DNA of 64,000 nucleotides from Schistocerca nitens (GCF_023898315.1 NC_064622.1:173248178-173312177), one strand, 5' to 3'. Positions 44,460-56,764 are shown, counted from the first letter of the stretch. The notes: a model not told the origin generated them from the letters alone. Program-made: numbers and translations.

Positions 44460-44760
44460 CACCCCCACTGTGCGCTGCTCGGTATGTTAGTTATTCCGAG
44501 GCGCGCTGCCGCCGTGACTAACGCGGACGGCCCGACAAAACACGCGTCACCGGCCTCATTGTGAGACAGCCCGGGCCGCGCGGCCCACGTGCGTAACGGC
44601 GCGTCGCAGGGCACAAACATCGCGCGTCGGAAAACACGCCGAGGCGCCGGACGGCTGCGTTCCGGCGGGCCGGTCGTCGCCCCGGGATTTTTCCAGCCGC
44701 CGTCTCGGAGATTAGAGTGCTCTGCCTTTTCGGGAGCGGTACTGTAGCGCGGCCGTGTCA
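44156..44760. other. CpG-rich island with (CCG)n tract
   Basis: About 600 bp very rich in G+C and in CpG, with a CCG/CCA triplet tract at 44426-44465. It is the strongest composition outlier in the window. Frames through it are Pro/Ala/Arg low complexity. It could be a promoter/first-exon island of a host gene not otherwise visible. Confidence 0.4.
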
Positions 44761-44889
44761 ACGAACTGGACACGTGTCGCTTCTCCACGGAACGTCGCAG
44801 CCTCAGACGCCAAACAGAATGCCTTAGCAAACTATGTGTTGTGTCTAGGAATCTTGCATACTCGGTTCGCTAGACAAACAATCAAACAA

Positions 44890-45960
44890 CTCGTGATACT
44901 AATTTTCATTACAATAAGAAGAAATGCAGATGATAAACGGGTATTCGTTGGACAAATATATTATACTAGAACTGATATATGATTACATTTTCACACAATT
45001 TGGGTGCATAGATCCTGAGAAATCAGTACCCAGAACAACCACCTCTGGCCGTAATAACGGCATTGATACGGCTGTGCATTGAGTCAAACAGAGCTGGGGT
45101 GTACCGGTACAGCTGCCCATGCAGCTTCAACACGATACCACAGTTCATCAAAACTAGTGACTTGCGTATTGTGACGAGCCAGTTACTCGGGCCACCGTTG
45201 ACCAGATGTTTTCAATTGGTGAGAGATCTGGAGAATGTGCTGGCCAGGGCAGCAGTCGAACATTTTCTGTATCCAGAAAGGCCCGTACAGGACCTGCAAC
45301 ATGCGGTCGTGAATTATCCTGCTGAATGTAGGGTTTCGCATTGATCGAATGCGGGGTAGAGCCACGGTTCTTAACACATCTGAAATGTAACGTCCACTGT
45401 TCAAAGTGAGGAGGGGACCGAGAAGTGTAACCAATGGCACCCCATACCATCACGCCGGGTGATACGCCAGTATGGCGATGACGAATACACGCTTCCGGTG
45501 TGCGTTCACCGCGATATCGCCAAACACGGATGCGACCATCATGATGCTGTAAACAGAACCGGGATTCATCCGAAAAAATAACGTTTTGCCATTCATGCAC
45601 CCAGGTTGGTCGTTGAGTACACCATCGCAGGCGCTCCTGTCCGTGATGCAGCGTCAAGTGTAACCGCAGCCATGGTCTCCGAGCTCATAGTCCATGCTGC
45701 TGCAAACGTCGTCTAACTGTTCGTGCAGATGGTTGTTGTCTTGCAAACGTCCCCACCTGTTGACTCAGGGATCGAGACGTGGCTGCACGATCCGTTACAG
45801 ACATGCGAGTAAGATGCCTGTCATCTCGACCGCTAGTGATACGAGGCCGTTGGGATCCAGCACGGCGTTCCGTATTACCCTCCTGAACCCACCGATTCCA
45901 TATTCAGCTAACAGTCATTGGATCTCGACCTACGCGAGCAGCAATGTCGCGATACGATAA
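44890..45960 (-). mobile_element. Decayed copy of the DD34E Tc1-like family
   Basis: Matches 9050-11930 without the LTR, inverted. Minus-strand frames read 'HEWQNVIFSDESRFCLQHHD', then after a frameshift 'IQQDNSRPHVAG' and 'SPDLSPIENIW'. The left end is degraded relative to the 'cactactggcc' repeat, and the 5' end of the transposase gene is lost near 45960. This copy supplies the uninterrupted reference for placing the LTR insertion at 9606. Confidence 0.85.
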
Positions 45961-45964
45961 AGTA

Positions 45965-46430
45965 GTGTAGATAGATGCGTCACAAGCAAAGGGCGATATA
46001 CAAAATAATCAGTCTTCTTCAGAATAGACAAACACAAGTCTGTGGTGCATAGAGATTTGCTAATGAAGAGGCTGCGATGCGTCGGCTGACGAAGTGGCTA
46101 ACGTTGGAGCTTCTATCGAAGTGGGCTGTCACCAGTCAGGTACGGCGTTAATGTCCACTTCACCTAGGGGCCACTGCTATCGCGTTGTCGTCCTGGAGGG
46201 AGGTAGGTCAGCGTGCGATTGGCTGACCTCATCTCACAGCCTCCTCTTCCAACTGGCGTGCCGCCGCTGACTTTCCGCCGTAGCACTATGTTCCCTATTA
46301 CACTATCAAGGATGCACGAACCGGTAAACTACTTTTGGGGAACACTGTGACCGTCGGGTAGCGAAAATCTGTCATTGTATTCTCAGCCTACTGTCACATA
46401 AATATACTATTACAGAATAAAATTCAGGCA
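45965..46430. other. Unassigned sequence
   Basis: No recognised feature. Confidence 0.35.
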
Positions 46431-46439
46431 TCAGATGCA

Positions 46440-47860
46440 AATATATTTTTATTGCGCTTTACCGGTTTCGACAGATTAATTTTTCATTTTTAGAAGCCCA
46501 CAAAATTAGGAACATTACAAATCTTTAGATGTTGGTTATACGATTATGTAAAGTATAAGAAGTATGTTACAGGAAAAGGAGAATGTTGGAAGTGACGTCA
46601 CCCGATTTCCCAAGAGCATCGGTCAATGGAAGACGAGTCAAAATAAGGGAACGCGTGTCACTCCTTATCCGTAGATACTCGACAGTTTCTGAGAAAACGA
46701 CGGTCAAATGTTTTCGAGGTATTTCGCTTTACCGATTTCGACTAATTAATTTGTCATCTTCTGAAGCCTACAAAATTTGGGGATAAATAAATCTTTAGGC
46801 ATTGGCTATGCAATTGTGTAAATTATAAGAACTATATTACAGAAAGTTAGTCATTATTGGTTTAGCAGATGTCAGTAACTTGTTTATATTATCGTATGTC
46901 CGGGTTTTTGTATAGGAGGGACAGGGAGGGCTTTCCTGAGCACCTGCTGAACAAAGATGGTGAGAATTCATATAGGTCAATTTTTGCAGAACATGTCAAA
47001 ATCGAGACAGTCTCTTCATCCTTCATCCTTACTTAGCATGGAAATTTTGTATACAGTTGACAAGGGCTACAAAATGAACATTTTAATAGAATTTGAAATA
47101 TAAAAACATTACCATCTAAATTCAAAAGGTTTCCTGAACAATCAGCTTGCATTGAAAAGTAGACGCTATTTTGATTACATGGCATCTCTTATAAAACGTG
47201 AAAACTAGCCCATTCCTTTTATCTATTAAAACTACGAAGTTTTTTTCAAATGTATTATCTATAACTTTTTTGTATATCCCAGATATACATTTTATATGCT
47301 TTTGTATATATTCCTGCTGGTGGAACAACATCTTAATATGTATATACGTAGATGTGATGCAGCTCTTGCAAATTGTCAATCTGTGTTTAAAATAACCACA
47401 TTTAGTATGTAAGTTTTTTGACATATCACGGCATAATGCTTCTATGAAGAAGATTTTGATGTCTGTTAAAACAATACTCACGAGGGGGAAAAGCCAAGCC
47501 GGCCGGTGTGGCCGTGCGGTTCTAGGCGCTTCAGTCCAGAACCGCGTGACCGCTACGGTCGCATGTTCGAATCCTGCCTCGGGCATGGATGTATGTGATG
47601 TTCTTACGTTAGTTAAGTTTAAGTAGTTCTAAGTTCTAGGGGACTGATGACCACAGATATTAACTCCCATAGTGCTCAGAGCCATTTGAACCATTTTTGA
47701 AAAGCCAAATACCATCGCCTGATTTCCCCGAAACTTTTTTCAGTGGGAGAGTAAAAATAAGCGAATACGTGTCTTGGTTTATCCGGTTTAATCGAAGGTT
47801 TCTGTAAAGACGAAGGTCAAAAGTCTTCGAAATATTTTCAGTACTTAATGTGCGTTTTAC
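46440..47860 (+). mobile_element. Penelope-like element fragment, copy X
   Basis: The signature 'ctttaccggtttcgac' occurs at about 46457 and again, as 'ctttaccgatttcgac', at 46729, about 274 bp apart, as expected for partly duplicated PLE terminal repeats. Near 47040-47190 a frame reads 'EILYTVDKGYKMNILIEFEI', then after a stop 'KHYHLNSKGFLNNQLALKSR', like the tail of PLE GIY-YIG proteins. A SINE splits it at 47499-47698, and the sequence after the SINE (47709 onward) repeats the 46600 region. An inverted relative lies at 50880-51835. Confidence 0.55.
47499..47698 (+). repeat. tRNA-derived SINE (type A)
   Basis: Full-length copy with head 'gccggtgtggccgtgcggtt' and standard tail, framed by the 10-bp repeat 'gaaaagccaa' at 47489-47498 and 47699-47708. 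Confidence 0.95.
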
Positions 47861-47864
47861 CGAG

Positions 47865-48905
47865 CGATATAATGAGACCAAATGGTGGTTCAGCGGTCGG
47901 TGAACGAGAAGACGACAGGACACGCGCCTTCTCGTTGCTGCGGATACCCCCAGAAAAGATGTTATAAAAAATAAATAAAAATAAAAAGGAATATTGCAGC
48001 TCTTCCATTTGTTTCATAGAAAGATCGAAGGCGTGTTTCGTTTTTCTTCACGGGCGGGGCCTCAAGTGGTGGCAAAAATTCGTCGTAGTTAGCTTTTACG
48101 GTGAAAGTGGCGTTGGCATTACATATTTTTTTGTTAGTAATTTAGAGAGGTTTTGGGGGCTAGCGAGGGTATTAGGACCCCACGCCTGAAGTGGAAGAGG
48201 TATCGATGCGGGGGACTACGTTGTTAGCGTTGCGCCTTCTTAATTTTCGCCCCGTGTTCGAAACCCGATTGTTTATCATTTTATTTCATTTTTATTGTTT
48301 TCATTTATTACATATGTTCATAGAAGGCTGCTACACGAATGTTTCTTATCAAATTGGGGAATACAAGGGTGCTATATTAATTGCAACATTACAACTAGGT
48401 TTCACAGATTACATATGAACATGTTATGTTGAGTGGTTACAATCTTCTCAAATTCTCAAATTATGATATTTCAGTCTCATGTCAGTTCTTATATGTTATT
48501 CACATCCCTATTCTTCAGCAATATTGGGTCCATTCCCTTGGATGATACCGATCATAGACACATTCGAAACATAGATATTCCACATTTCTTCGCATGACTC
48601 TCAGTCGAGAAACAAACATCATTAACACCAGGGAAGATTTCGCGGATTGGCAACAATTTCGCGGCAGGCCATGCGAACATAACACGTCACTTTTGCGAAA
48701 AGTAGCACTTGCAGTTGATTATGAGTCAAGAAAATGTGCAGGAATTTCACTCAAAACGATTTCAGAGAATTTCCTCACATCTTTAATTCGTTCATGTGGC
48801 GTGCAATTAGTAGACAAATAAGGACAAAGTTATATCAAAATACATTTGAAAACATTCGTGTAGTAATCTTCTACAGACATGGATATATAAATGAAAAACA
48901 AAATT
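47865..48905. other. Unassigned sequence
   Basis: Frames at 48191-48418 and 48594-48821 show no motif. Confidence 0.35.
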
Positions 48906-48906
48906 A

Positions 48907-49016
48907 AAAGCGGAGTGGCCGTGCGGTTCTAGGCGCTACAGTCAGGAGTCGAGCGACCGCTACGGTCGCAGGTTCGAGTCCTGCCTCGGGCAAGGATGTG
49001 TATGTTGTCCTTAGGT
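48907..49016 (+). repeat. tRNA-derived SINE, head half (split by a solo LTR)
   Basis: Type A head with 'gagtggccgtgcggttctag', B-box 'ggttcgagtcc' and the start of the tail '...gttgtccttaggt'. It stops at the LTR and resumes at 50712 with 'gggttagttaggtt'. Confidence 0.9.
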
Positions 49017-50711
49017 TGTAATGTTGTTGCTTTAATTTGTTGTGCAAGCGTTGCTGCTATTCAAGACCATAAAAGTGGGTTAAAAGCTGTGAGCCGTCTG
49101 GGGAAGTTAACCTTGCATTACTGAGCAACTGTTTCACCAGATATCCAGTCTAGCTTACCAAATTCCCAACCAGACTGACATTAATTATAATCTTTTAATC
49201 GTCATACGACAACCGGTGATATCTATATAAAAAGAGAATTTAAATAAAAAGAAATAAATCAGTTTATATTTGGAAATTTATTTTAACATTGATCATTGCA
49301 ATTTCAGCATATTAAACGTGAGTCATAACTAAGCTGGTGCCTTATTTAGGTCTGTGAAAATGTGAGTTTGTAATCTTACGAAACACATAAAATAGGGAAC
49401 CAAGATTGGGAGACTACATACAACACTGCATTCATAAAATAACACACGAAGGACGTCGTAACATATCCAAGAGGAAATTAACCACAACCAACCGATTCAA
49501 TTTTCACCCAAAGAAGTTACGTTCGTAGCGTAATCCTGTCCGTCATGTAATTACCACACACTGGTATACTAAATTCATACTAACTCCCTGTGAAATCTTC
49601 CCGAAAAGAATAGCTGAAGGCTACTTTGATGATTACACCACATGTTTCACGTGGTCAACTTGGTTTACACAAAGAGTGTAACTCCACAATAATTTTGATA
49701 ATTAAAATAAATTACATCGAAACTCAATTTACAAAAGAAAAAACCTCTAACTGGTTGCTATCGTCTTACTATTAACCTGATGGGTCAAACAATTGTATAA
49801 GCACGTGGTACTGGTCTCACAAAGTACACCCCACGTGGGTTGAACATAAAGAAAAGTTGCTATATTGAAACATATTGTCAAGACCTTATAATCTCACGCA
49901 CATTCGCATCTAAGATTGATGATCTTAGTTAGAGTTACTGATCAACACGTGGTTCCACTTTACTCACAAAGTAGTGACAAAGCAACTTCCGGAATATATT
50001 CTGAACTTCACACTCGAATCACATTGCGTTGCAATTTAAGATAACATTAGATATTTTAGAGGTAAACCTGAAATAAAGGTGATTAAATTTTCAGTTAGGC
50101 TGAACTTAAGAAATCCATTGTCCTACGGACTTATCAGACACGCGCTTAGCCGGAGATCTTACCACTTCAGACGCTCGCCACGGACCAACTGCCTGGTCCC
50201 TTCCTGAGGGTGGCTCACAAATGCCAGCGGAAGTGGCCAGAGAGGCAGCTTCCTATACCAACATGACAAGGGACAGACAGGACCATACTAAGGATAGAAA
50301 CCTCTTTGCTTTTAGAAAGCGTAGCTACCTGTTCCGACGTTGGTCCTACTGTTCTCTAGCAGACAGGCTTGTCTGCTACCATCGAGCATGCAACTAGAAA
50401 TACATTTGCTCATTCATTCTCTCACACAGAAGGGAAGTGGGATGGCAGTTTCTTATCATATAAAGTATATAAAAGAAAGCGGATGTAGGTTCCGTATCAG
50501 ACTGTGTGACATGAATTACATATAAACTGTGTTTTAAAGTGTAGTAGTGTGACAGATCGTTCTTGTTTATGTGTAAAAGTAACACGTTTCACTGCTCAGT
50601 CTCCTCCCAGATAGTTAGAAACACCACAGTAAATTTAGAAGAGGAATTTATGGGGTAAATGACAACAGATTTAAGAAATGGACATGAAAGGAATCCAACA
50701 GAGACCTTTCA
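49017..50711 (-). repeat. Solo LTR (about 1.7 kb), copy 2, inside a SINE
   Basis: This 1695-bp segment is an inverted, similar copy of 4759-6454, ending TGTAATG...CTTTCA on the plus strand. It divides a SINE tail, and the 4-bp target repeat is 'aggt' at 49013-49016 and 'gggt' at 50712-50715 (one change). Because the SINE consensus shows the empty site, this copy fixes the exact LTR ends. No internal coding region is present. Confidence 0.9.
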
Positions 50712-50793
50712 GGGTTAGTTAGGTTTAATTATTTCTAAGTTCTAGGCGATTGATGACCTCAGGGGTTAAGTCGTATAGTGCTTAGAGCCATTT
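50712..50793 (+). repeat. tRNA-derived SINE, tail half
   Basis: Continues the SINE of 48907-49016: 'ttagttaggtttaattattt' through 'cttagagccattt'. Confidence 0.9.
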
Positions 50794-50879
50794 AGTAATC
50801 GGGTTTCCAACAAGGGGCGCAAAATTAAGAAGGCTTGACGTTAATCAGTGCGCCAGGATTTCGTCTCAGGTAATCCTGC

Positions 50880-51835
50880 GCTAAAACGCACATAAAGTAC
50901 GTGAAAATAACTCGAAAACTTTGACCATCGTTTTTCAGAAATGGCGGGCTTACCTACGGATAAGCCGAGACACATGTTCGCTTATTTTGACCCCTCTTCC
51001 ACTGAGCGAAGTTTCCAGGAAATCGAATGATGGTACTTGCCTCATTCTCCCCGTAAGTAATATTTTAGCAGATATCCAAACCTTCTTCATAGAAGCATAA
51101 TGCCATGATATGTCCGAAAACCTGCATACTGAACGTTGTTATTGTAAACATGACCGACAGCTTACAGTACCTGAAACACTTCTATGTACATGTCAAGCTG
51201 TCGTGCCACCAGCAAATAACATACATTAAAACACATAAAAAGTAGATCTGAGATAAATAAAGACGTTATAGATAATAGTGTTCAGAACAACATCGTATTT
51301 TAATGTATAAAAGGAATGGGCTACTTTTCATACTTTATAGGACATGCCGTATAATCAAATTAGAGTCTATATTTTAATGCATGTTGATCATTCAGCAAAT
51401 CTTTTGAATTGATATGGAAATGTCCATATATTTCAAATTCTTTTAAGAGGTTCATTTTGTAGCCCTCGTCAACTGTAAGCGAAATTTCCGAGATAAGGAA
51501 GAATGGAGGAGGAAGAGTGTGTTTCTCGATTGTGAGATGTTCTGCAAAAGTTGACTTACATGAATTCTCACCGTCTTCACTAGAAAGTGCTCACGAAAGC
51601 ACAAAAGCGTGTGTTAAATGCCCTCTCTCTCTGTAGTATATAAAAACCCGGACATACGGTACTACCAAGAAATTACTGACGTCTGCTAAACCAATACTAT
51701 TAAGATTTGTAATAAACGTCTTATACTTTACATAAGGCATAGCCAAGACCTAAAGATTTATAGATCCCTAAATTTGTTGGCTTCTGAAGATGCCAAATTA
51801 ATTTCTTGAAACCGGTAAAGCGAAATAAAATTACA
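50880..51835 (-). mobile_element. Penelope-like element fragment, copy Y
   Basis: Inverted relative of copy X. It ends on the plus strand with 'gaaaccggtaaagcg' near 51813. The minus strand reads 'ISLTVDEGYKMNLLKEFEIY' and 'HINSKDLLNDQHALKYRL', similar to the end of PLE GIY-YIG proteins, and then the terminal non-coding sequence. There is no RT domain. X and Y flank the SINE/LTR nest in opposite orientation. Confidence 0.55.
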
Positions 51836-52050
51836 TATGCAACTTACGACAGAATTTTATTCTGAAATATATACTACAGTTGCTGAAAATTACAGCGATG
51901 AATATTCGAAAGTGACCACTGGATGCTATGAGAGGCGAATCCGCCAGTATGAAAGGAGTTGTGTTACCAGTATAGAAGCAGTAACAGCAGAATTGGCTGG
52001 TCAGGATAGTTCAGTGACATCGAACGTGGTATAATTACTCGATTTCACCT
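51836..52050. other. Unassigned sequence
   Basis: A 65-codon frame without motif. Confidence 0.3.
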
Positions 52051-52052
52051 GA

Positions 52053-52993
52053 CAAGGGAACCTCCCCATCGCACCCCCTTCAGATTTAGTTATAAGTTGG
52101 CACAGTGGATAGGCCTTGAAAAACTGAACACAGATCAATCGAGAAAAAAAAGGAAGAAGTTGTATGGAACTATGAAAAAAATTAGTAAAATATACAAACT
52201 GAGTAGTCCATGTGCAAGATATGCAACATCAAGGAAAATGTGAGGTTAGGAACGCCGTGGTCTCGTGGTTGTGTGAGTAGCTGCGAAACGGGGGGTCCTA
52301 GGTTTAAGTCTTCCCTTAACTGAAAATTTTACTTTCTTTATTTTCGCAAAGTTATGATCTGTCCGTTCGTTCATTGACGTCTCTGTTCACTGTAATAAGT
52401 TTAGTGTCTGTGTTTTACGACCGCACCGCAAAACCGTGCCTCTCCAATGGGAACCGAAAACATTTGATCGCAAGGTCATAGGTCAACCGATTCCACCACA
52501 GGAAAACACATCTGATATATTCTATACGACACTGGTGACGGCATGTGTGTCACATGACAGGAATATGTTGTCGACCCACCTAACTTGTACACTTAGCGAA
52601 TGGGTAAAAAGATTCTTCTACCTTGCCCGATTTAGGTTTTCTTGTGGACGTGATAACCACTCCCAAAAAAGTGATGAAAACATAAGAGTTTGTCACATAA
52701 ACTGAAAATAAAAAATTAAACTTTTCATTCGAGGGTAGACTTGAACCTAGGACCTCTAGTTCCGTAGCTTCTCTCGCTAACCACGGGACCACGGCGCTCC
52801 TTGCATGCCAGTGCCCTTGATGTTGCCTATCTTCGCATGAACTACGCAGTTTGTATATTTTACTAATTTTTTTCATAGTTCCATACAACTTCTTCCTGCT
52901 TTCGCGATTGATCTGTGTTCAGTTTTTCAAGGCCTATCCACTGTGCCAACTTATAACTAAATCTGAGGGAGGTGCGATGAGGAGGTTCCCTTG
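52053..52993. mobile_element. Foldback element with tRNA-like arms
   Basis: Inverted arms start 'caagggaacctccccatcgc' (52053) and end '...gcgatgaggaggttccctt' (about 52992), each extending some 270-290 bp. Within each arm lies a tRNA-like unit, 'gccgtggtctcgtggtt' with 'ggtttaagtcttccc' on the left and the inverted, better preserved counterpart on the right. A possible 3-bp duplication, 'tga', flanks the ends. The central part encodes nothing recognisable. Confidence 0.8.
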
Positions 52994-53089
52994 TGAGTAA
53001 CAGATCCATCAGGAACAAGACAAACCTTCTAAAACTGTAAAATATTTGGTCCAGTGAACATCTGCAACAAAGGAACATATTTATAGAAT

Positions 53090-54074
53090 AAAAATCCGCT
53101 CCAGTTGCCAGTAATTTTCTTAATTTATTCCACGACTGGTTTGGAAGCTTAAAGCTTCATCTTCAGGTGTCACCAAATAATGATAGAAACAGGAGTGCGT
53201 GGCGGCCGGGCCACTCAGTCACTGGGGGTCACACCCACGTCAGACAAACGCATGGTAGCCTAGGACCAACAAATAACTACAGCGTCCGCTTGGACGGCAT
53301 GACACAGAAGTGACCAGTGCAAACGACCCAGAAGCGAGCTGGCTTAGCTATTTCCGAGACATTTGGGAGTTTTCCTTCGTAGTGTATATTTTCTTTTGTC
53401 TTAAAGTGTACTTCAAATGACAATAGTGATAGGCGAATACCGATATATAATTCATCACTCCTCTCGTTAGTCTCAATAAATCTTCCAAAGGACCGTTGTA
53501 GGCAAGTGCTGAACATGTTGATACAGCGTGAGCTGCTGTTTGTCGTTTGGCAAATTTCCTTTACTTTTGGAAGGTGTCAGCACATCTTACATGGCCCGTT
53601 CGGGTTCAGAGTACTCTAAGGTATCCGAGGCTGGTCAAATCCATTTGTTTTCTCCTGGGTGCAGGGAAATTTCAGGCGTTGTGGAGGGCAGTTTCCTTGC
53701 TAGCAGCGTTTACGTTCCTCGATGGCACTGAATTCACCTTCAGCAAGAATCCTGGCTGTGGTAAGAATGGTATGCCTTGGTCTCAATCTTTTCGCTCCAC
53801 AGAGAATACATCATTAACTACTAGAAAGTCAGGGTTATCGAGAATCTTCCGATATTCCCGTAGTATCGCAAGATAGACAAGCAGTATGCTCCTTAAAAAA
53901 AAGTGCCCTGCCGAAAATGACCCTAAGGTATTTAAGCCGATACATAAGTTCCCAGTTTCTGATTTTGCTTGTTGGAATTCCGGTTGCTATGGGTTGATTT
54001 ATCGGTTGTCATTTTTTATTTATAGTTTAGTGTTGGTATTTGAGTTTACATGTTGTCATTTTGTCATTTTGAGA
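53090..54074. other. Unassigned; PLE-like terminal signature at its start
   Basis: 'ttccacgactggtttggaag' followed by 'ttaaagcttcatcttcagg' near 53130 resembles 62920-62960 and the tails of Penelope-like elements. The rest (frames 53277-53516 and 53547-53876) is not recognised. Confidence 0.35.
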
Positions 54075-55250
54075 TAGTAAATGGATCTGTGGAAGCTAGG
54101 AGACGAAGAGTCCAGTGGAGAAATCGGAACATTTCCGACATATTCTTCACTTTGAGTTCAGTAGAGGGGTGACACCAGCGGAAGCAGCCAGAAACAATTG
54201 CGCCGTGTGTGTGGATAATGCCACGGGTGAAAATTGTTTCTCTCGTTTTAAGGAGGATCGTTAAGACATTAATGACTTCCCATGTTCAGGAAGACCATTG
54301 GGGTTTCATGAAGATCGCTTTAACGCATAACTCCACAGTGTTCCACGTCAGTGCACTCGAAAACTGGTAAATGTGATGGACTGTGAGCATTTCATCATCG
54401 TGCGTTATTTGCATGCAATGGGGAACGTTAAAAAATCGGATGTATGGGCACCTCATGCTGTAAGCAAAAATCACAGAAATCAGCTAGTTGACACATGTTA
54501 CTCTCTGCTTGCTCGTCATCAGTTGGCTTGTGAACAACTGGGACCATTCCTGTCCTTCCCGTACAAAGACGTGCTCGCATCCGCATAAGATAATGTAATG
54601 CACCTGGTGTAACAGCGACGGTGAGGTGTACGACAAATTGCTTCCCCGAAGTGTAACTGTCACTGCTGAAAATTGCTGCCAACAAAAATGGTTCAAATGG
54701 CTCTGAGCACTATGGGACTTAACTTCTGAGGTTATCAGTCACCTAGAACGTAGAACTACTTAAACCTAACTAAACTAAGGACATCACACACATCCATGCC
54801 CGAGGCAGGATTCGAACCTGCTGTCAACAACTGAGACGTCTTGCATTCTAAGAACAACGACCGGGAAGACTGTGTGAAGTGATGATACTCCACGATAACG
54901 CCCACCTGCATTCTGCTAGACTGACAAAAAGTACTGTACATGAGTTTTGTTTGAAAGTCATTACGCAACTTCCTTATTCACTTGATTTTGCGTCCTCAGA
55001 TTTCCATCATTTCAGCTCTCTGTGGAAAAAGCTTCGAGGACATTTTTTATAGCAGAAAATGCTCTCCATGAAGTTGTTACACCAGTTCTTATCCACATTA
55101 CCACCTGATTTCTACAGGCACGAAATCGAAAAGTTACCCCAACGTAGTATTGTAAATAACAAAGGAGACTATTGATGATTAAAGCCTCTGTTATGGGCAT
55201 CTTAAGTGTTTATGGAAAAGCGCTACGAACTTAAGCATCAACCCAAACAG
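54075..55250 (+). pseudogene. Decayed mariner transposase with SINE insertion
   Basis: Fragmentary frames match classical mariner order: 'RGVTPAEAARN'-like N-terminus near 54160, 'DCEHFIIVRYLHAMGNVKKS' near 54380, 'LARHQLACEQLGPFLSF' near 54510, then after the SINE 'HDNAHLHSARLTKSTVHE' (second Asp) and 'YSLDFASSDFHHFSSLW' (third Asp) near 54890-55010. Multiple stops and frameshifts. Terminal repeats were not identified. Confidence 0.8.
54686..54829 (-). repeat. 5'-truncated tRNA-derived SINE (type A)
   Basis: Minus-strand tail and part of the head, cut off within the B-box region ('ggattcgaacctg'). The repeat 'gctgccaacaa' (54675-54685) and 'gctgtcaacaa' (54830-54840) differ at one base. It lies inside mariner sequence. 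Confidence 0.9.
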
Positions 55251-55318
55251 CTTGTTAATTTTGTGCTGGCGTAAGCGGTTCCCAGCTCACTGGCTGGCAA
55301 AGATGTAGCAAGAAGATC

Positions 55319-55516
55319 ACATGGTTCAAATGGCTCTGAGCATTGTGGGACTTAACATCTGAGGTCATCAGTCCCCTAGACTTAGAACTACTTAAACCTA
55401 ACTAACGTAAGGACATCACACACATCCATGCCCGAGGCAGGATTGGAACCTGCGACCGTAGCGGTCGCGTGATTCTGGACTGAAGCGCCTAGAACCGCTC
55501 GGCCACAGCGGCCGGC
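55319..55516 (-). repeat. tRNA-derived SINE (type A)
   Basis: Full-length minus-strand copy ending at the head 'gaaccgctcggccacagcgg'. The probable target repeat is 'tagcaagaagatc' (55306-55318) and 'tagctagaaaatc' (55517-55529), two differences in 13. Confidence 0.9.
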
Positions 55517-55529
55517 TAGCTAGAAAATC

Positions 55530-56380
55530 GATAGTAGGCCCTGGATCAAGCACACCTGCCATGACAGAGGCCAAAGACAGACTCACAAGCAACATGCTGC
55601 CAACGCCCTCTCGACCGCAAGTACTTAGACTGCCGCTGCCGATTAGAGGGTTCAGTCTCAGCCACTTGTTCAGTCTCAGTCAGTCTCAGTCACTAGCGCA
55701 GTCTCAGTCACTAGCTCAGTCACTGAATCACTAACTTGTATTCAGTTTGGCGTCTGTCTGTTCATCATCTGCTACGAGAATGTATAGCGACCAGAATTCC
55801 CAGTACCGACGTCCAGAGTAAAATTAACCCTGCAGCCACGGAAAAATATAGGTCAATTTAAAATAACTGCTTGGGCTGTTCCATTTCCTCCAAGTTTATT
55901 CTCGAGGCTAATAATATATTTATACACAGACATGCGGTGGCGGCGTTGACGATAAACACGTCGACGAGGCATAGTGCTTCAGTGCTGTTGCAGATTGAAC
56001 TCACAGTGGAATGGTTCTGCTGGCATGCACTGCCCGCTTATATAGCAGACGAGTGACCTTAACCACAGCGATACTTAAGTTTGAAATAACTAGAATAGCG
56101 ATACTGTCTGCAAGAGTGGCGACGAGAACACCAGAAGTTGTCCAATTACAAATCAGCACAGTAGTTACAGCTCAATTTGTAGATCACACAACTACTTTCA
56201 CAGGTAGCTTTGCCTTTGATGGAATAGGAGATGCCTGTGGCTGGATTGCAGTAGGCGGTTGTGGAATAGATCCTTCATTTCTGCCTATTGAACTTGGATT
56301 CATGTCATGGCGAAGTTTGCCTCCCTCAAAGTAGACATCAAGGGCTGTCATCACAGATGAAAATACGTGATAATGTTTGG
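55530..56380. other. Unassigned, with short 'cagtctcagtcact' repeats
   Basis: 55650-55735 holds several irregular copies of 'cagtctcagtcact'. I have a vague memory of this block in locust LTR elements but see no LTR ends. The remainder is featureless. Confidence 0.35.
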
Positions 56381-56384
56381 CGCT

Positions 56385-56760
56385 GGGAAACTGCAGGAGC
56401 TGGTTCGCAGGCGGCGAGGGTGCGGTCATGCGGCACTTCCCCAGAGCGTGATCGTTGGCGCGGGGCGCACTTGATGTCTGCGTCAGCCGGGCACCTCCGT
56501 ACAATGCGGCCGCGGGGGTTCTTTGTGCGCGCCGCGGGCCGCGACAAATTGGCCCGTGTAGCCGCGCTGGCGCCCCGGGGGGCCACAGCTGCCACGCTAC
56601 TGCCCGCCTACTGCCCGGGCCCGCGACTACTGTGCACTCTACTGTACTGTGTGCAGCCCGGCGCCACGCGTCGGACTCTTCGCTACCAGCACTGCACCCA
56701 CCGCCACCGCAAAGCTCTATGGCCGCTACGAGGGCTGCTCGTACAGTTTTACAGTCACGT
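56385..56760. other. GC-rich island
   Basis: CpG-rich segment with overlapping open frames on both strands (56184-56804, 56288-56842, 56455-56874). Open frames on several strands at once are a composition effect; no motif is seen. Host regulatory DNA is possible. Confidence 0.35.
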
Positions 56761-56764
56761 CGGA

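Noticed and set aside
43925..44830. 301-codon minus-strand frame
   Set aside because: Runs through the CpG island; Ala/Arg/Pro low complexity with equally long frames on the other strand.
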